Source: JBDKGH01 sp039798265 (GTDB lineage Bacteria; Bacteroidota; Bacteroidia; Flavobacteriales_D; Sanyastnellaceae). From it: a DNA stretch of 64,000 nucleotides. Made by a program: the position numbers and the translations under genes. The notes beneath the pieces were generated by a model that was not told where the DNA came from, ran no database searches, and worked only from the letters and a program-made list of their open reading frames with translations. The stretch lies in assembly GCA_039798265.1 (NCBI GenBank), contig JBDKGH010000013.1:1-64000 (forward strand), written 5' to 3'. Shown here in pieces: positions 27,236-35,977 of this stretch; the stretch's first letter is position 1, and each line of letters starts with the position of its first letter.

Positions 27236-28263
27236 TTGTACATCACGTAGCTTACGGTATGTCCCACGGCTTTCAGCGTTTCTTTGCTAATAATACTCAT
27301 ATTGTCTTTGTGAGTATGGTGAAAGCTTCCAAATTCATAGCCGTTGAAGCCCATAGTTTTGGTTGCTGGTCGCATATCTACGATATCAATAGAGCGGATG
27401 CCGCTTTGATTCATGAATACGTGGTCGTCAACAATTTCGCCAGTTACTTCATTTGGGAAATACTCGCCGTAGCCGAGGTTAGATGCTGTTTTCCACACGC
27501 GATCTACTAGATCTGGCGCTGCCTCTACAGAGAAACCTTCCTTATTAAAACGCGCATTTTTAGCACCTACCATGTCGAGAAGAATTCCGAAACGAGCGTT
27601 GTAATTTGGTTTGTGAAAATTTTTGGACCAATACTGTGACCCCAAGCACCAGTTGTATGGGTTACCCTGTTCCTCTTCGGGGGCCCATTCAGGAGCACCG
27701 TTGTCTTCGGCGTCAAAGAAGATAAGATCAATGCCCAATGCTGGTTTTTGAATGGCCATCAGACGGGCAAGTTCGAGTAAAACTCCCACACCGCTGGCTC
27801 CGTCATTGGCCCCATCAATGGGTTTCTTTTTATTCACTTCAAGAGAGTCTTTGTCGCCGTATGCACGAGTATCCCAGTGGGCGGCTAGTACTATTCTTTT
27901 TTTGGCCTCTGGATTAAAGGCGCCCACAATGTTGCGCACTTCGATATTCTTTTTATCCCACGTTTCTGCAGTTGATTTTTGTTCCATTACGGATGCGCCA
28001 TGGCGTTTGAGCTCCGCTGCAATCCAATCGCCGCATTTTTTGTGTGCGTCTGTATTGGGTACGCGAGGGCCAAAGTTGACTTGTGTTTGAATATAGGCCA
28101 TTGCAGAATCACTGTTGAAAGCCGGAGGTTCAATCACTTGTTGCTGTTGAGTGGTAGTGTGATTCTTATCTACTTTATTTCCATTGCCAGAGCAACTGCG
28201 CAAAACAAAGAGTGCTACAAACACTGCTAGCAATAAGATGGCTATAATCTTAGCGTTCTTCAT
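27232..28263 (-). CDS. Type II (M28) glutaminyl-peptide cyclotransferase-like lipoprotein
   Basis: 343 residues from the ATG at 28263. A hydrophobic N-terminus ends in a Cys (FVLRSC), a possible though imperfect lipobox, so membrane-anchored export is likely. Metal and catalytic residues: His in LAAHWDTRA, Asp in GANDGASG, Glu-Asp in FFDAEDNG, and His in DDHVFM. The Glu-Asp pair and WCLGSQYW segment match the mammalian-like type II QC of Bacteroidota better than aminopeptidases. QC turns N-terminal Gln into pyroglutamate; many exported proteins in this window would expose such a Gln. The first 14 bp overlap the end of cysS. A plain M28 aminopeptidase is the main alternative. Confidence 0.85.
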   Translation of the reverse strand: MKNAKIIAILLLAVFVALFVLRSCSGNGNKVDKNHTTTQQQQVIEPPAFNSDSAMAYIQTQVNFGPRVPNTDAHKKCGDWIAAELKRHGASVMEQKSTAETWDKKNIEVRNIVGAFNPEAKKRIVLAAHWDTRAYGDKDSLEVNKKKPIDGANDGASGVGVLLELARLMAIQKPALGIDLIFFDAEDNGAPEWAPEEEQGNPYNWCLGSQYWSKNFHKPNYNARFGILLDMVGAKNARFNKEGFSVEAAPDLVDRVWKTASNLGYGEYFPNEVTGEIVDDHVFMNQSGIRSIDIVDMRPATKTMGFNGYEFGSFHHTHKDNMSIISKETLKAVGHTVSYVMYN

Positions 28264-29725
28264 ATGTCCAGGTAGCACCTTCTTTGGTGTCTTTTATTTG
28301 AATATTCAATTTGGCTAATTCATCGCGAATGAGGTCTGACGTGGCGAAATCTTTTTTCGATTTTGCATCAGAACGCATCCGTAGAATGAAATCCATCAGC
28401 CCGGCACTGAGGTCATTCCCACTTTCACTTTCTGTATCTTTTGGGAGACCCATGATTTCGAAGAGAAAGGTGTGAAATGTCGTTTTAAGTTTTTCAATGC
28501 TCTCTGCAGATAAATTCATTTTTCCTTCTTTGCAGGAATTGATCACCCGAACCGCGTCGTAGAGGTGAGCTATTACGATAGGCGTGTTCATGTCATCAGC
28601 CATGGCCTCGTAACAGTCGCTACTCAGTTTTTGAGCATCGAAATCATTGCTTGCTGAAGGTTTTAATTGATCGATTACTTCTACAGCAGCCATCATACGT
28701 TTATAGCCTTTTTCAGCTGCTTGAACGGCCTCGTTACTAAAGTCGAGGGTGCTTCTGTAGTGGGCTTGCATCATGAAAAAACGAACCACTGCAGGAGAGT
28801 AAGCTTTCTCCAATATAGGATGAGATCCCTCGAAAAGTTCATGAGGTAAAAATGAGTTGCCGAGTGACTTCGACATTTTTTGTCCGTTTACGGTAAGCAT
28901 GTTGGCATGCAGCCAATACTTCACCGGACCTTTACCGCAGCAGGCGGTGTTCTGGGCTACTTCCGATTCGTGGTGCGGGAATTTTAAATCCATTCCACCA
29001 CCATGTATATCGAATTGTTCACCGAGGTATTTGGTGCTCATCGCAGAGCACTCGAGGTGCCAACCAGGAAAACCTTCACCCCAAGGTGATGGCCAGCGCA
29101 TAATATGTTCGGGTGAAGCTTTCTTCCAAAGAGCAAAGTCGGCGAAGAAACGTTTTTCATCTTGCCCATCCAGCTCGCGAGTATTTTCAAAAAGTTCTTC
29201 AACGTTGCGTCCACTCAGTTCACCGTAGGGATATTTTTCCATGTAGGCTTTTACATCGAAGTAGATACTTCCATTCGATTCGTAAGCCATGCCGTTTTCA
29301 AGTATTTGCTTGACCATATCAACTTGTTCGATGATATGCCCTGTGGCAGTAGGCTCAATACTGGGTGCGAGGTTATTAAAACGTTCCATCACCCAGCGGA
29401 AATACACCGTGTATTTTTGGGCAATTTCCATGGGCTCGAGCATTTCGAGCTTGGCTTGTTGACCGATGCGGTCAACGCCTTCGTCGAATTCACTTGTAAT
29501 GTGTCCAACATCGGTAATGTTTCGTACGTAGCGAACTTTATAACCTACGTGGGTGAGGTAGCGGTATAGTACGTCAAAAGCGGTGAATGTGCGGCAATTT
29601 CCGATGTGCACATAGTTGTATACAGTAGGGCCACACACGTATAAACCTACATGAGGGGCATTGATAGGCTCAAATTTTTCTTTTTGTCTGGTGAGACTGT
29701 TGTAGAGAAATATTTCAGTTCGCAT
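28250..29725 (-). CDS. cysS: Cysteinyl-tRNA synthetase
   Basis: 491 residues, the normal length. Class I synthetase: HIGNCR (about 41-46) serves as HIGH, and KMSKSLGN (about 273-280) is the KMSKS loop. Zinc ligands are seen in VCGPTVY, GWHLECSAMS and PHHESE. It charges tRNA-Cys in the cytoplasm. The glutaminyl cyclase gene starts inside its last 14 bases, so the two are coupled. Cysteine-rich secreted proteins elsewhere in the window place demand on this pathway, but no regulatory link is visible. Confidence 0.97.
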   Translation of the reverse strand: MRTEIFLYNSLTRQKEKFEPINAPHVGLYVCGPTVYNYVHIGNCRTFTAFDVLYRYLTHVGYKVRYVRNITDVGHITSEFDEGVDRIGQQAKLEMLEPMEIAQKYTVYFRWVMERFNNLAPSIEPTATGHIIEQVDMVKQILENGMAYESNGSIYFDVKAYMEKYPYGELSGRNVEELFENTRELDGQDEKRFFADFALWKKASPEHIMRWPSPWGEGFPGWHLECSAMSTKYLGEQFDIHGGGMDLKFPHHESEVAQNTACCGKGPVKYWLHANMLTVNGQKMSKSLGNSFLPHELFEGSHPILEKAYSPAVVRFFMMQAHYRSTLDFSNEAVQAAEKGYKRMMAAVEVIDQLKPSASNDFDAQKLSSDCYEAMADDMNTPIVIAHLYDAVRVINSCKEGKMNLSAESIEKLKTTFHTFLFEIMGLPKDTESESGNDLSAGLMDFILRMRSDAKSKKDFATSDLIRDELAKLNIQIKDTKEGATWTYEER

Positions 29726-29740
29726 AGGTGCAAAGAAACA

Positions 29741-29769
29741 AAAAAAAGACCCCGGCGATAGATCCGGGG
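29741..29769 (-). terminator. Terminator after the MORN-type gene
   Basis: CCCCGG / CCGGGG stem with an 8-nt loop; on the minus strand it is followed by a run of U. It lies between the MORN-type gene and cysS on the same strand. Confidence 0.8.
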
Positions 29770-29794
29770 CCTTGGTTTATGAATATTCTGAGGT

Positions 29795-30685
29795 TTACAT
29801 ATCGCCTTCGGTAATTACGCCATTTCCAACATACTTACCTTTCTTATAGATTTCCACTTTGATTAAGAGTCCATCGCCATTGTAGCGGTACACTTTACCG
29901 TTGAAGAGTTTACCTTTCTTGAAGTCACCTGTTTGGGTAACTTGTCCGGCTGCATTGTAGAGCACGTTGTATCCATCTGGGGAGAATAGAACGGCTTTGT
30001 TGGTTTTATCCTTGGTTGCAACGCTTTCTTTACCAAGTGTTTCATCGTATGGATCCGCTTTGGCAGGAGCAGGAACTACAGCCTTGTATTTTTTGACACT
30101 TTCGGGTTTGATTGCGCCTTTTTCGTACACTTTTTCTTCGGCTAGCGATCCATCGGTATTATAGATTTTGCACAATCCCGATTCTACGCCATTTACGATG
30201 TTTACCTCCATGGCAATCTTGCCATTTTCGTGGTAATATTTTTGCCAGCCATTTCGCTTGCCGTTGTCGGAGAATTGGAAGTCCTGTTGTGGGTTTCCGT
30301 TGGGATGGAAGCGTTTGAAATTGCCGGTATTTCGATTATTCACCCAATTTCCTTCTTCCTCTTTTACACCATTGTCATAAAACAATTTGTAAGAGCCCGA
30401 AGGACGACCTTGAGCGTAGTTTATTTCACTGCGCATTTTGCCGTTGGGCCAGTATTTTTTCCAAACACCTTCTTTTTTGCTGTCTTTGAAAATACCCTCC
30501 TCTACCACTGCTTCATTGCGGTATGCTTTATCACCGGCCATATAGCCTGTAATAACCCAATAGCCCTGTCGCTGGCCATTTGCATCCACTTGGTTGATAT
30601 CGCCCACATATGCTTGTGAGGTGAGGGATAAGATGACTGCTAACACTCCCAGTGTGTAGCGAATCGGAAATTTGAAAGGTATCAT
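29795..30685 (-). CDS. Secreted MORN-repeat (YwqK antitoxin-like) protein
   Basis: 296 residues with a signal peptide (ending about SQA-YVG). About seven MORN-like units follow, each with a G-x-W/Y-K-x-Y-x-x-N-G-x pattern (for example GVWKKYWPNGKMRSE, GSYKLFYDNGVKEEE, NGWQKYYHENGKIAME). A Pro-Ala linker (about 205-215) separates a last repeat block (TQTGDFKKGKLFNGKVYRYN). The family is often labelled YwqK toxin-antitoxin, but no toxin partner is present, so an envelope role is more likely. Function unknown. Confidence 0.85.
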   Translation of the reverse strand: MIPFKFPIRYTLGVLAVILSLTSQAYVGDINQVDANGQRQGYWVITGYMAGDKAYRNEAVVEEGIFKDSKKEGVWKKYWPNGKMRSEINYAQGRPSGSYKLFYDNGVKEEEGNWVNNRNTGNFKRFHPNGNPQQDFQFSDNGKRNGWQKYYHENGKIAMEVNIVNGVESGLCKIYNTDGSLAEEKVYEKGAIKPESVKKYKAVVPAPAKADPYDETLGKESVATKDKTNKAVLFSPDGYNVLYNAAGQVTQTGDFKKGKLFNGKVYRYNGDGLLIKVEIYKKGKYVGNGVITEGDM

Positions 30686-30734
30686 GTCGTTAAGTTAGGT
30701 ATGACATTATCACACCCTCTTACGGCACGAGATT

Positions 30735-31703
30735 TTATAAAGTTTCAGATGAAACTAGTTTTTTTTTACGAATTTCCTCAATCATCACGCTAGTCATGCG
30801 TTCCAGATCAAAAGCATGTTTCCAGTTCCAATGATTTCGTGCTTCATTATCATCTATACTATTTGGCCAAGAGTCAGCTAATTGTTGGCGGAAGTCTGAT
30901 TGATAAGTGGCGCTGAAGTGTGGAATGTGCTTTTGAATTTCGGCTGTGAGTTGCAGAGGTGTAAAACTCATGGCCGCTAAGTTGTAACTGCTTCGAATTT
31001 TGATTTGATCGGCTGGAGCTTCCATGATTTGGATGGTGGCATTGATTGCATCTTCCATCATCATCATGGGGAGCATGGTGTTTTCGGATAAAAAACACTG
31101 GTATGTTCCGTTGTCAAGTGCGTGATAAAAAATATCAACGGCATAGTCCGTTGTTCCACCACCAGGCTCTGAACGGAAACCAATAAGGCCTGGGTATCGG
31201 ATACTGCGCACATCTACACCAAACTTTTCATGGTAGTATTCGCACCAGCGTTCACCAGCCAATTTGGATATACCATACACAGAGTTGGGTTCCATGATGG
31301 TGTATTGTGGTGTGTGATCTTTTGGACTGTTTGGCCCGAAGGCGGCAATAGAACTAGGCCAAAAAACGCGGGCTATTTTTTTTGCACGTGCTATCTCAAG
31401 AATATTGAATAGACCATTCATATTGAGGTCCCATGCCTTTTCGGGATTTTTTTCTGAGGTAGCTGAAAGTAAAGCAGCGAGTTGATATACTTCGGTAACG
31501 CCGTGTTTTTCGATAGCAGCTTCGATGGAAGCTTTGTTGAGGACATCAATGATTTCAAAGGGCCCATCTTGTAGCTCAGGGGCATCTGCTTTACGAATGT
31601 CTGCAGCCACTACATTGTTGATTCCACGTTTTGCTCGCAAAGCAAGCGTAAGTTCAATTCCGATTTGACCGGAAGCGCCGATGATAAGAGATTTTCCTTG
31701 CAT
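30735..31703 (-). CDS. L-threonine 3-dehydrogenase, SDR (GalE-like) type
   Basis: 322 residues from the ATG at 31703. An in-frame TTG at 31739 would sit in the promoter box. The NAD motif is GASGQIG (about 9-15). Catalytic residues are Ser in WPSSIAAFG and the Tyr-Lys pair in VYGISKLAGERWCEYY. IRYPGLIG and PGGGTTDYAVDIFYHAL are typical of the extended-SDR threonine dehydrogenases, which oxidise L-threonine to 2-amino-3-ketobutyrate. No 2-amino-3-ketobutyrate CoA ligase gene lies nearby in the window. Confidence 0.92.
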   Translation of the reverse strand: MQGKSLIIGASGQIGIELTLALRAKRGINNVVAADIRKADAPELQDGPFEIIDVLNKASIEAAIEKHGVTEVYQLAALLSATSEKNPEKAWDLNMNGLFNILEIARAKKIARVFWPSSIAAFGPNSPKDHTPQYTIMEPNSVYGISKLAGERWCEYYHEKFGVDVRSIRYPGLIGFRSEPGGGTTDYAVDIFYHALDNGTYQCFLSENTMLPMMMMEDAINATIQIMEAPADQIKIRSSYNLAAMSFTPLQLTAEIQKHIPHFSATYQSDFRQQLADSWPNSIDDNEARNHWNWKHAFDLERMTSVMIEEIRKKKLVSSETL

Positions 31704-31736
31704 GGTTGGTGGGGGCGTAGCATTGAGCGCCCGAAG

Positions 31737-31744
31737 CAAATGTA
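31737..31744 (-). promoter_or_regulatory. TAnnTTTG -7 box for threonine dehydrogenase
   Basis: TACATTTG on the minus strand, 33 bp before the chosen start codon. It overlaps and thus argues against the upstream TTG start. Confidence 0.55.
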
Positions 31745-31907
31745 AAAAATTAATTTGTTAACCGAATGTTTGCGCTAAGACAGGATTCCACGAAGTGACA
31801 TTAAAACTATTTTCCAAAACTCTTTGATATCATGGTTCGGGTAAATGCCTTATTGCTTGTATGAAGCATAAGCGGTGGCTTAAGTAACCAATAGTTGAAT
31901 CAAAATA

Positions 31908-31948
31908 TTGAATTCCATTGAGATGTAAACAGAACAATGGTAATTCAA
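31908..31948. repeat. Imperfect inverted repeat upstream of the ECF sigma gene
   Basis: TTGAATTCCATTG pairs with CAATGGTAATTCAA, with one unpaired T, around a 14-nt loop. A pyrimidine-rich stretch follows on the plus strand. It may be a weak terminator, an operator or a leader structure for the sigma gene 80 bp downstream. Confidence 0.45.
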
Positions 31949-32028
31949 ACTTTTTCTTTCTACTAACATTGCCACAGAGTTGTTAATTTCACCGTTTCAA
32001 ATTGAACCAAACCTGCTAACTCGATTGC

Positions 32029-32553
32029 GTGTCAACTAAAGGCGAACAACAATATGAAGAGTTGTCACTCACTGAATATCACAAGGTATTTAAGGAGTTG
32101 TATAAGCCTGTGCGCAATTTTATTTATTTCAAATGCGGCGATTCGGATATGGCGGAGGATATTGCTCAAGATGCCTTCATGAAGTTATGGGAACATCGCG
32201 CGCGCATTGATAAACGGACAATCAAGGCCTTTCTTTATACCATCGCTCAAAATCTGACGATTAACCAACAGAAGAGACAACAGCTTCATTTTCGCTTTGT
32301 GAAAAAACCGGGTAATCAATACGATAGCGACAGCCCTGAGAAGTTGCAAGAAATGAAGGAATATGAGCAGCGACTTATGGGTGTATTGGGTGGGCTTTCA
32401 GAAGGAGGGCGAGAGGTGTTTTTGATGAACAGATTGGAAGATTTGACCTACAACGAGATAGCAGATCGCTTAAATTTATCGGTGAAAGCCGTTGAGAAAC
32501 GAATGAGTAAAGTGCTGAAAGAAATTCGTGAAAAACTCGGCGTCGATATCTAA
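32029..32553 (+). CDS. FecI-like ECF sigma-70 factor
   Basis: 174 residues, starting at GTG. Sigma region 2 is visible (YHKVFKELYKPVRNFIYFKC, GDSDMAEDIAQDAFMKLWEH) and region 4 has LTYNEIADRLNLSVKAVEKR, ending in a short helix. This is the group that responds to a TonB receptor through a FecR anti-sigma factor. Its stop codon overlaps the start of the receptor gene (TAATG). It should direct RNA polymerase to its own and the receptor's promoter. Confidence 0.93.
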   Translation: MSTKGEQQYEELSLTEYHKVFKELYKPVRNFIYFKCGDSDMAEDIAQDAFMKLWEHRARIDKRTIKAFLYTIAQNLTINQQKRQQLHFRFVKKPGNQYDSDSPEKLQEMKEYEQRLMGVLGGLSEGGREVFLMNRLEDLTYNEIADRLNLSVKAVEKRMSKVLKEIREKLGVDI

Positions 32554-35159
32554 TGAAGTTCCTTTGGAACATATTGTTTCTTTTTGTTTTCACCTTACTC
32601 ATGAGCATTACTCTTCATGCGCAGCAGGTGAGTATTTCCGTGGCTAATCGTTTTATTCAACCCGTATTAAAGTCCATTGAAGATCAAGCAGGTGTTCGTT
32701 TTTCCTACGATGTAGAGCTTATTCGAGGAAAAAAAATAACACTCCAATTAGAAGGCGTTACGTTAGAGGAAGCATTAGAAAAGATCGGTGAGGCGGCATC
32801 CCTTGATTATAAAATTTCCGGAAAGACGATCATATTATTTGAAAAGGGGGCACCCGCGGAATCGCCGGTAGCAAGTAGCGGATCTGCCCTGTTCAATTGG
32901 CGGGGATGGATCGTTGATCGAAACTCAGGTGAACCACTGCCATATGCGCTGATTCGGGTGAAAGGGAGTGATCAGTATTTTCGAGCGGAGGTAGATGGAA
33001 AAGTATCGATTATCAATTTGCCCGTCGACACTTGTCAATTGCTGATTAGTTATTTGGGATATGAAGATTTGGTAGTTAAAGCGGCGAATTTGGCCAATGC
33101 GAATGGTCGGATAAAACTTCGTCCATTTTCGATAGACTTGCCTCAAGCAGTAGTAGAAGATCATTTTTTAAAAATGATTGAATCATCAAAATCGCCTGGA
33201 GAGCAGCTCGTAAGGCCCGAACAATTTGGAACTGTAGGAGGAAGTGGTGAGGCAGATGTAATGAGAGTAGCTCAGCTTTTACCGGGTATTTCAGGTACCA
33301 ACGAGAATAGCGGTGGATTGAATATACGAGGTAGCGACACAGATCAAGCCTTGGTATGTTTTGATGACTTTACCATTTATCATCTCGATCATTTTTTTGG
33401 TGTGTTTAGCGCGCTGAATGCAAATGCTGTAAAGCAGTTGATTGTTCACAAAGGATCGCCCTCTGCTCGATTTGGAGGTCGCGCGGGTGGGGTGGTGGAA
33501 GTTGTAGGAAAAGAAGGAAATATTTATGCTCCATCGATCCAATTGAATTTAGGAGCACTAAGCGGAGGATTAACGATTGAAACCCCTGTGGGCAATTCAG
33601 AAAATGCTTCTTTCTTTTTTACAGCGAGAAGATCTTTCACTGACAAAGTGCAGCTGCCCGTTTACAAAAGTTTATTCAATACCACCTATGGAAGTGGTAT
33701 GGTATTGACAGGCTCATCAGACAATGCTGCAGGTGGGTCAACCTTTTATTTCGAAGATGCTACCGTCAAGTTGAGTTATCGCCCCTCTGCCAAGGATCAT
33801 CTTCATCTGAGTGCATATGGCGGAAAAGACAATTTATCGATCAGTTATGGACTCACGAATACAACAGAAGGACTGAGTGCTTTTTATCAGGATGAAAGTG
33901 TATGGGGAAATAGAGGTATCGGTTTTCGGTGGACACATGATGTTAATGAGCGATTGAGCCTACACGCTGGTGTGGGTTGGAGCAGGTATCGCAGTGACTT
34001 GTTTGCCATAGACACCCTCACGAATGAATTATTTGGAATTAGCGAAGTGGCCTATCGCAATAATGTTCACGAGTTGCGCGATTTGACTTACAGAGTCGAA
34101 TCTATCTACTGGCGCAGAAATCAAACACTGACGTTTGGGACAGAAATTTCGCGTTGGACCTTAAACACACGTGAGCGATTGGATGTAACCTTTGATACCT
34201 TGGATCAGCAAGGACAGTTGGCTTCTATTTACATCAATGATGCGATCCACTTTCGGAAATGGACTATTGAACCAGGATTGAGAATTTCTAGTTTTTCGAA
34301 AACATCCGCCCTTTATCCAGAATGGCGCAGCACAGTGACTCGGCGATTGAATAGTTCATGGACATTAAAACTGAATGTAGGGCGTGTTCACCAGTTTATT
34401 CATCGATACCGACAACAGAGTTTGTTTCTTAATTATCCCGATACATGGAGGCTATCAGGAAATGATGGTTTACCAGTATTGAAGTCGGATCAATTTGCCT
34501 CGGGCTTTCATTATGAAAGAAAAGGATGGACGGTGGATGTGGAGGCTTATGTAAAGCGAAATCAGGGAACTTTTGAATTTTTAGGGCCTTATCAGGGAAA
34601 GTTGAGCGGTATAGATGCAGATTATGTAGTGGGTAATGGTTGGTCAAGAGGCTGTGACGTAATGGTAGGTCGTGACTTTAATATTCACCATGTGTGGCTG
34701 GCATATGGGCTTTTAAAGGCCGAAAATAAGTTTGCTGAACTGGACAATATCTGGGTTCCAGAGTTGTTCGATCAGCGCCATGAAGTAAAATTGAGTTACC
34801 AAGTCATCGGTCAGCGATGGGAAGGGAACGCCTTGTTTCTTTTTGGTAGCGGAAAACCCTACACACCTTTTTTGGGATCTTACGAAATTCCTATTCAGGG
34901 TGGGGGAACTCGGGAGATTTATGTATTTGGTGATTTGAATAGTGCGCGATTGCCTGTTTATCATCGATTGGATGTGGGTGTGACGAGGAAATTTGTTTGG
35001 AACAACCTATTGGGTAAACTTCAATTTTCCATCTTCAACACGTACAATCATAAAAACGTGAGAGATATACGCTACGTCTACTCTGATCAAGTGATCAAAC
35101 AAGAAATACTCATGCAAGGCTTTTTGCCCAGCTTTTTATTACAACTCCAATGGAGATAA
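32553..35159 (+). CDS. TonB-dependent receptor with STN signalling domain
   Basis: 868 residues. Signal peptide ends TLHAQ. The mature protein has an STN domain (about 25-80: FIQPVLKSIEDQAGVRFSYD, VTLEEALEKIGEAA), a carboxypeptidase-regulatory-like domain (about 115-190), a plug (DVMRVAQLLPGISG, GGLNIRGSDTDQALV, FGGRAGGVVEV), and a 22-strand-type barrel. The STN domain passes a signal to FecR, so the receptor regulates its own operon. The ligand, perhaps a siderophore, peptide or glycan, cannot be read. DUF4249 overlaps its end by 10 bp. Confidence 0.93.
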   Translation: MKFLWNILFLFVFTLLMSITLHAQQVSISVANRFIQPVLKSIEDQAGVRFSYDVELIRGKKITLQLEGVTLEEALEKIGEAASLDYKISGKTIILFEKGAPAESPVASSGSALFNWRGWIVDRNSGEPLPYALIRVKGSDQYFRAEVDGKVSIINLPVDTCQLLISYLGYEDLVVKAANLANANGRIKLRPFSIDLPQAVVEDHFLKMIESSKSPGEQLVRPEQFGTVGGSGEADVMRVAQLLPGISGTNENSGGLNIRGSDTDQALVCFDDFTIYHLDHFFGVFSALNANAVKQLIVHKGSPSARFGGRAGGVVEVVGKEGNIYAPSIQLNLGALSGGLTIETPVGNSENASFFFTARRSFTDKVQLPVYKSLFNTTYGSGMVLTGSSDNAAGGSTFYFEDATVKLSYRPSAKDHLHLSAYGGKDNLSISYGLTNTTEGLSAFYQDESVWGNRGIGFRWTHDVNERLSLHAGVGWSRYRSDLFAIDTLTNELFGISEVAYRNNVHELRDLTYRVESIYWRRNQTLTFGTEISRWTLNTRERLDVTFDTLDQQGQLASIYINDAIHFRKWTIEPGLRISSFSKTSALYPEWRSTVTRRLNSSWTLKLNVGRVHQFIHRYRQQSLFLNYPDTWRLSGNDGLPVLKSDQFASGFHYERKGWTVDVEAYVKRNQGTFEFLGPYQGKLSGIDADYVVGNGWSRGCDVMVGRDFNIHHVWLAYGLLKAENKFAELDNIWVPELFDQRHEVKLSYQVIGQRWEGNALFLFGSGKPYTPFLGSYEIPIQGGGTREIYVFGDLNSARLPVYHRLDVGVTRKFVWNNLLGKLQFSIFNTYNHKNVRDIRYVYSDQVIKQEILMQGFLPSFLLQLQWR

Positions 35160-35911
35160 AAAAATACATACTGTTTTTGCTCACCTTTTTGGTGTTGACT
35201 TCTTGCGAAAAGAAGGATGCTCCAAGTGTTATGGTATTGAATGGACAAATAGAGCAAGGAGCGGATTCATGTGAAATTCAGGTTTACTCGTTGCGCGACG
35301 AGGCTTTATCACCAGTAACTGACGCAGCTGTGAAAGTTAAATTGGATGGTGTGTTTTATTCCTTTATGCATGTTGGAGGAGGTGTTTATCGAAGCGAAGA
35401 AATAGTTGACCATTTGCATGATTATGCGTTGTGTCATGTAGAGGTATCACATCCCGACTTTTCTGAATGCACTGCGGACTTGGAGATTCCTAAATCTCCG
35501 GGGATACCCCAAGGCTCATACACTTACTCGGTGAATAGTGTTTATCCGGAGTCAGAGTGTTTTGAGTTGATTTGGCCCAATGAGCCTGGTCAAAATTACT
35601 TTTTCGAGCTGTATTACTTGGGTTCTGATTTTGAAGAAATTCCTTTTGCAGGCCCTTCAGGCTTGTTTGAAGCTCAAAATGGAGGCCCACAGATGGGACA
35701 TCACTTGGTGGTGTTTAATAATGATTTTCGTTATTATGGGCCTCATCGCTTGGTAGTAAAGGCGGTGGACGAGCGCTATCTAGATGCGCATTATTACATT
35801 GGATCGGATGAGCTAGGACTTTTAGAAGCGGGGATCTCCAATGTGAAGGGAGGAAAAGGCCTTATTACAGGAAGTAGTAGAGAAGAAATTTTACTTGAAA
35901 TAAATCCTTAA
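35150..35911 (+). CDS. DUF4249 lipoprotein, partner of the TonB receptor
   Basis: 253 residues with a lipoprotein signal (LTFLVLTSC, Cys about residue 19). The DUF4249 family consists of extracytoplasmic lipoproteins with beta-sandwich N-terminal domains, encoded beside TonB receptors with carboxypeptidase-like domains. Visible: VLNGQIEQGADSCEIQVYSL, GVFYSFMHVGGGVYRSEE and the ligand-binding-like C-terminal half. It probably acts as a SusD-like lid or docking protein. The start overlaps the receptor gene by 10 bp. Confidence 0.85.
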   Translation: MEIKKYILFLLTFLVLTSCEKKDAPSVMVLNGQIEQGADSCEIQVYSLRDEALSPVTDAAVKVKLDGVFYSFMHVGGGVYRSEEIVDHLHDYALCHVEVSHPDFSECTADLEIPKSPGIPQGSYTYSVNSVYPESECFELIWPNEPGQNYFFELYYLGSDFEEIPFAGPSGLFEAQNGGPQMGHHLVVFNNDFRYYGPHRLVVKAVDERYLDAHYYIGSDELGLLEAGISNVKGGKGLITGSSREEILLEINP

Positions 35912-35935
35912 AATTGGAGAGTGTTGGTAGGGTAA

Positions 35936-35943
35936 TACCTTTG
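35936..35943 (+). promoter_or_regulatory. Promoter for fecR: TTG and TAnnTTTG boxes
   Basis: TACCTTTG at 35936-35943 is preceded by TTG at 35914-35916, a 19-bp spacer, giving the full Bacteroidota housekeeping pattern. FecR can thus be made independently of the ECF-driven operon. Confidence 0.7.
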
Positions 35944-35977
35944 CAGCGTGTAAAGAACATGTATTAAGACAGAAAAA

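Larger units (their letters stand above)
31704..32028. other. Intergenic region between threonine dehydrogenase and ECF sigma gene
   Basis: 325 bp, AT-rich, between divergent genes. It holds the minus-strand promoter box at 31737 and an imperfect hairpin at 31908-31948. No tRNA, small ORF with a start signal or riboswitch could be recognised. Confidence 0.6.

Noticed and set aside
29795..30685. YwqK toxin-antitoxin label for the MORN-repeat protein
   Set aside because: The protein has a signal peptide, no toxin partner is adjacent and the MORN repeats are generic, so a toxin-antitoxin system is not supported.
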